NCBI GenBank assembly: GCA_003353825.1
Contig: PIVW01000268.1
Span: forward strand, 1-8,070
DNA: 8,070 nt
DNA from: Chloroflexota bacterium
GTDB lineage: Bacteria; Chloroflexota; Anaerolineae; J102
Direction: 5' to 3'
The translations under genes were made by a program, and so were the position numbers. Shown piece by piece: positions 6,131-8,070 of this stretch. Within the stretch, counting starts at the first letter, position 1; every line of letters begins with the position of its first letter. The notes under the pieces were generated by a model that saw only the letters and a program-made list of their open reading frames with translations, did no database searches and was not told the DNA's origin.

Positions 6131-7024
6131 TCACCCTCCAAGCTTCTGGGCGAGAGCGATGGCCCCCAGCACGCCTGCGAGATTGCCCAAGACGGGGGGA
6201 ACGATGTAGTCTTCGATGTCTTCGGTTAGGGCCGGGACCTTGATGTACTCGTTCAGCAACCGTTGAACGTTGGCCCGAATCATGGGAAAGAGGTGAGTCT
6301 GTGCCATGATGCCCCCGCCCAAGAGGATGCGTTGCGGTGAAAACGTGCAAATGTAGTTGTGCAGTCCCAGTGCCAGGTAGTGCGCTTCCAACTCCCAGGC
6401 GGGATGATCCGGCGGCAATGTCTCCCCACGTTGTCCCCACCGTCCCTCCAATGCCGGCCCCGCCGCCAGGCCTTCAAGGCAATCACCGTGGTAGGGGCAC
6501 CAACCAGAATAGGGATCGTGCTGGCGGTCGTGGGGGATACGTATATGCCCCATTTCCGGGTGCAGGAGCCCATGGATGAGGCGTCCGCCCACCATACCCC
6601 CACCCCCAATGCCGGTGCCCACGGTCAGATAGAGAAATGTGTCGAGTCCCTGGGCAGCGCCCCAGCGTCGCTCACCCAGGGCGGCGCCATTCACATCAGT
6701 ATCTAGCACAATCGGAAGAGCCAATGCCCTTCCCATCGCCCCGGCGAAATCGATATTATCCCACCCTTGTTTATTGGTTTCGCCGATATAGCCATAGGTC
6801 GGCGACCTGGGATCAATGTCTACAGGCCCAAAGGAGGCAATGCCAATAGCGGTTAAGGGACTAACTTGCGCCCGATCTCGAAAAAAATCAATACAGCGAG
6901 CGATGGTCTCTTGTGGTGTCGTTGTGGGAAAACGCGCCTCCGCCTGCAGGTCATCGGGCCCGCTGCCTATGGCACAGACGAATTTCGTGCCACCCGCCTC
7001 GATGCCTCCGTACAACTTGGTCAT
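6131..7024 (-). CDS. ROK-family sugar kinase, probable fructokinase
   Basis: A cytoplasmic kinase of 297 residues that phosphorylates a hexose with ATP. Numbered from the ATG at 7022-7024, it has the phosphate motif GIEAGGTK (7-14), the catalytic-Asp motif [11 protein letters not shown] with D110, the glycine-rich [11 protein letters not shown] (133-143), and a zinc site built from H160 in EMGH plus C176, H179 and C182 in [20 protein letters not shown] together with [10 protein letters not shown] is typical of the Bacillus GmuE/YdhR-type fructokinases rather than of NagC-like regulators, and no N-terminal helix-turn-helix is present. Start choice: the frame opens at TTG 7037-7039, but that codon lies inside the ribosome site TGGAG; this site is 9 bases from ATG 7024 and only 3 from ATG 7030, so 7024 is preferred. 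A TATAAA-like -10 may lie at 7081-7086 on this strand, without a good -35. It is divergent from the sugar-binding lipoprotein gene, suggesting a shared carbohydrate role. Confidence 0.9.
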   Translation of the reverse strand: MTKLYGGIEAGGTKFVCAIGSGPDDLQAEARFPTTTPQETIARCIDFFRDRAQVSPLTAIGIASFGPVDIDPRSPTYGYIGETNKQGWDNIDFAGAMGRALALPIVLDTDVNGAALGERRWGAAQGLDTFLYLTVGTGIGGGGMVGGRLIHGLLHPEMGHIRIPHDRQHDPYSGWCPYHGDCLEGLAAGPALEGRWGQRGETLPPDHPAWELEAHYLALGLHNYICTFSPQRILLGGGIMAQTHLFPMIRANVQRLLNEYIKVPALTEDIEDYIVPPVLGNLAGVLGAIALAQKLGG

Positions 7025-7139
7025 GGTCATAGTCTCCAATGTGTTACAGGTGGCTGGAAAGGGGTATCCGCTACGCTGGATTTATACCATATCTTGCAGA
7101 AGGGCGTGAAAACCACTGGCCCCCCAGAAACCAAGCTCT

Positions 7140-7148
7140 GAAAGACTT
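7140..7148. repeat. Target-site duplication, left copy
   Basis: GAAAGACTT directly abuts the left terminal repeat of the insertion and is identical to 7478-7486. A perfect 9-bp duplication exactly at both element ends is the mark of transposition. Confidence 0.85.
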
Positions 7149-7477
7149 GGGTGTGTCCTAAACGAGTTGGGAGCAGCCTAACCTGCAGAAGCTACTACTC
7201 GAAAAGCATCAGTCAAATAATTAATAACGAATAACCAATAATTAATTATTAATGGAACTCCACTATATCCGCGCAACAGTGATAAGCACATTGTTCTCAC
7301 CGTCCAAACGCCATACGGCTGTATCTTACATTAACAGTTAATTATTAGCCGTTCACTATTAATTATTTCCTCAACTTCTTCCCTTCCCGCCCCAAGGCAT
7401 TCTGGGAAGGCCTTATTCACAATCTGACTAAAGAACGGACCACATGGGCACGCCAATAACTCATCTAGGACACACCC
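7149..7477. mobile_element. Complete 329-bp non-autonomous transposable element (MITE)
   Basis: The left end GGGTGTGTCCTA (from 7149) and the right end TAGGACACACCC (to 7477) are exact complements over 12 bases, and the terminal inverted repeats extend to 20 bp with 18 matches (7149-7168 and 7458-7477). Perfect 9-bp direct repeats, GAAAGACTT, flank it. No transposase frame lies inside, so it needs a transposase from a full-length relative with the same ends; a 9-bp duplication fits several insertion-sequence families, so I assign none. The intact duplication means the element is complete, and its two terminal mismatches suggest some age. It sits between the divergent sugar kinase and lipoprotein genes, outside both candidate promoters. 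Confidence 0.85.
7215..7368. repeat. AT-rich inner inverted repeat within the element
   Basis: Two 40-base arms, 7215-7254 and 7329-7368, pair at 32 of 40 positions; AAATAATTAATA and AATAATTAA match exactly. The arms enclose about 74 bases. This may be a second element nested within the first or a structural part of it. Confidence 0.65.
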
Positions 7478-7486
7478 GAAAGACTT
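7478..7486. repeat. Target-site duplication, right copy
   Basis: GAAAGACTT, identical to 7140-7148, abuts the right terminal repeat. Removing 7149-7486 would restore the likely ancestral sequence. Confidence 0.85.
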
Positions 7487-7544
7487 ATACATTCCTACTC
7501 TACGAACCAAGACATCTGGGCCGGTCTGACCTATCTGACGTAGT

Positions 7545-7573
7545 TTGGTTCCTCCCTGATAGATGCGTATAAT
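7545..7573 (+). promoter_or_regulatory. Candidate promoter of the sugar-binding lipoprotein gene
   Basis: A perfect -10 TATAAT (7568-7573) lies 17 bases after TTGGTT (7545-7550), which keeps the TTG of the -35 consensus. Transcription would begin near 7580, giving a leader of about 175 bases before the preferred start. The site lies 68 bases beyond the insertion, so the element did not break it. Confidence 0.5.
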
Positions 7574-7754
7574 ACAATCCATCATGCGGATATGGGGATC
7601 AACTTGTTGTATGATCTCGGATTCAACATTCACAGTCGTTTATAAAGGAGGTTCGGAGCAGCAGATTTCAGGAACAGGCATCGACTCGATGCGTGATTTC
7701 AAGAGGGTTGTATTAAACTACGTTACCGCCCGTACTCAATCAAGGATGGTTATC

Positions 7755-8070
7755 ATGTTTGCGATAGTTCGACGTTCCTATGTTGTGATCGCTGTAGTAT
7801 CACTATTAATTGTTTTGGGCTTGATGTTGAGCGCCTGTGCAGCAGCGCCAGCAGCACCTGCGGCCCCGGCCGCCGAAGAACCCGCTGAACAGCCTGCTGC
7901 CGAAGAAGCTCCCGCTGAGGAACCGGCCGCTGAAGAACCAACGGAGGAAATGGAAGCCTTCACAGTAGCATTGGCGTATGGTGTGAAGAACGATGGTTTC
8001 TACATCACCATGGAAAAAGGTGCTGCAGCCATGGCCGAGCAACTGGGCATGGAGTTCATGGCCGACGGTC
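7755..8070 (+). CDS. Sugar ABC-transporter substrate-binding lipoprotein (3' end missing)
   Basis: The N-terminal 105 residues of a membrane-anchored solute-binding protein that would deliver a sugar to an ABC importer. It starts with a lipoprotein signal peptide: RR at 6-7, a hydrophobic core about 8-25, and lipobox LSAC with the lipidated Cys at 28. An Ala/Pro/Glu-rich linker (about 29-67) tethers the binding domain to the membrane. The domain begins near FTVALAYGVKNDGFYITMEKG, followed by GAAAMAEQLGMEF; this pattern fits the ribose-type periplasmic-binding family, in which a strand is followed by F-x-x-x-M-x-x-G-A. ATG 7755 is preferred because AAGG lies 9 bases upstream; ATG 7746 and 7689 are in frame, and the frame stays open back to 7563. 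The gene runs off the window, so the ligand and following permease genes are unseen. Confidence 0.85.
   Translation, partial: MFAIVRRSYVVIAVVSLLIVLGLMLSACAAAPAAPAAPAAEEPAEQPAAEEAPAEEPAAEEPTEEMEAFTVALAYGVKNDGFYITMEKGAAAMAEQLGMEFMADG

Noticed and set aside
7331..7633. A 100-codon open frame on the - strand, starting with GTG
   Set aside because: It crosses the right end of the transposable element, uses the element's AT-rich inner repeat as its C-terminus, has no ribosome site, and its product resembles nothing I recognise.

Overview
The window (about 50 percent GC by eye) looks like a chromosomal segment of a Chloroflexota bacterium, probably of the Anaerolineae/Caldilineae kind. This is an inference from three things: the Ala/Pro/Glu-rich linker behind the lipobox of the sugar-binding lipoprotein at the right end, the many foldback repeats packed into the gaps between genes, and the mixture of gene families. 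There is no rRNA or tRNA to confirm it.

Layout. Positions 1-480 hold no convincing gene but are full of repeats: a partial inverted repeat cut by the window edge, a pair of 50-base direct repeats around a smaller foldback, and a 109-base palindrome. A promoter candidate at 482-510 leads into a single + strand gene (553-1257) for acetolactate decarboxylase. Positions 1258-1635 are again non-coding and contain three foldbacks, two side by side inside an outer pair. Three closely spaced - strand genes follow, read from 5669 down to 1636: two paralogous FAD-dependent oxidoreductases of the geranylgeranyl-reductase type, one base apart, and a membrane-anchored alpha/beta hydrolase related to platelet-activating-factor acetylhydrolase. 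A 460-base gap (5670-6130) with several palindromes separates them from a - strand ROK-family sugar kinase, probably a fructokinase (6131-7024). Between this kinase and the divergent + strand lipoprotein gene lies a complete non-autonomous insertion, 329 bp long, with 20-bp terminal inverted repeats and perfect 9-bp target duplications. The window ends inside the gene for a sugar ABC-transporter substrate-binding lipoprotein (from 7755).

How the genes may work together. The ROK kinase and the sugar-binding lipoprotein are divergent and probably belong to one carbohydrate uptake and phosphorylation locus. The decarboxylase turns acetolactate into acetoin, a pyruvate overflow route, and stands alone. 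The two reductases and the hydrolase look like one transcription unit; their families point to isoprenoid or lipid chemistry, but the substrate cannot be read from the sequence. I see no CRISPR array, defence cassette, phage gene or RNA gene. The less familiar items are the paired reductases with their shared N-x-C-A-G motif and linked hydrolase, and the dense set of miniature repeat elements.
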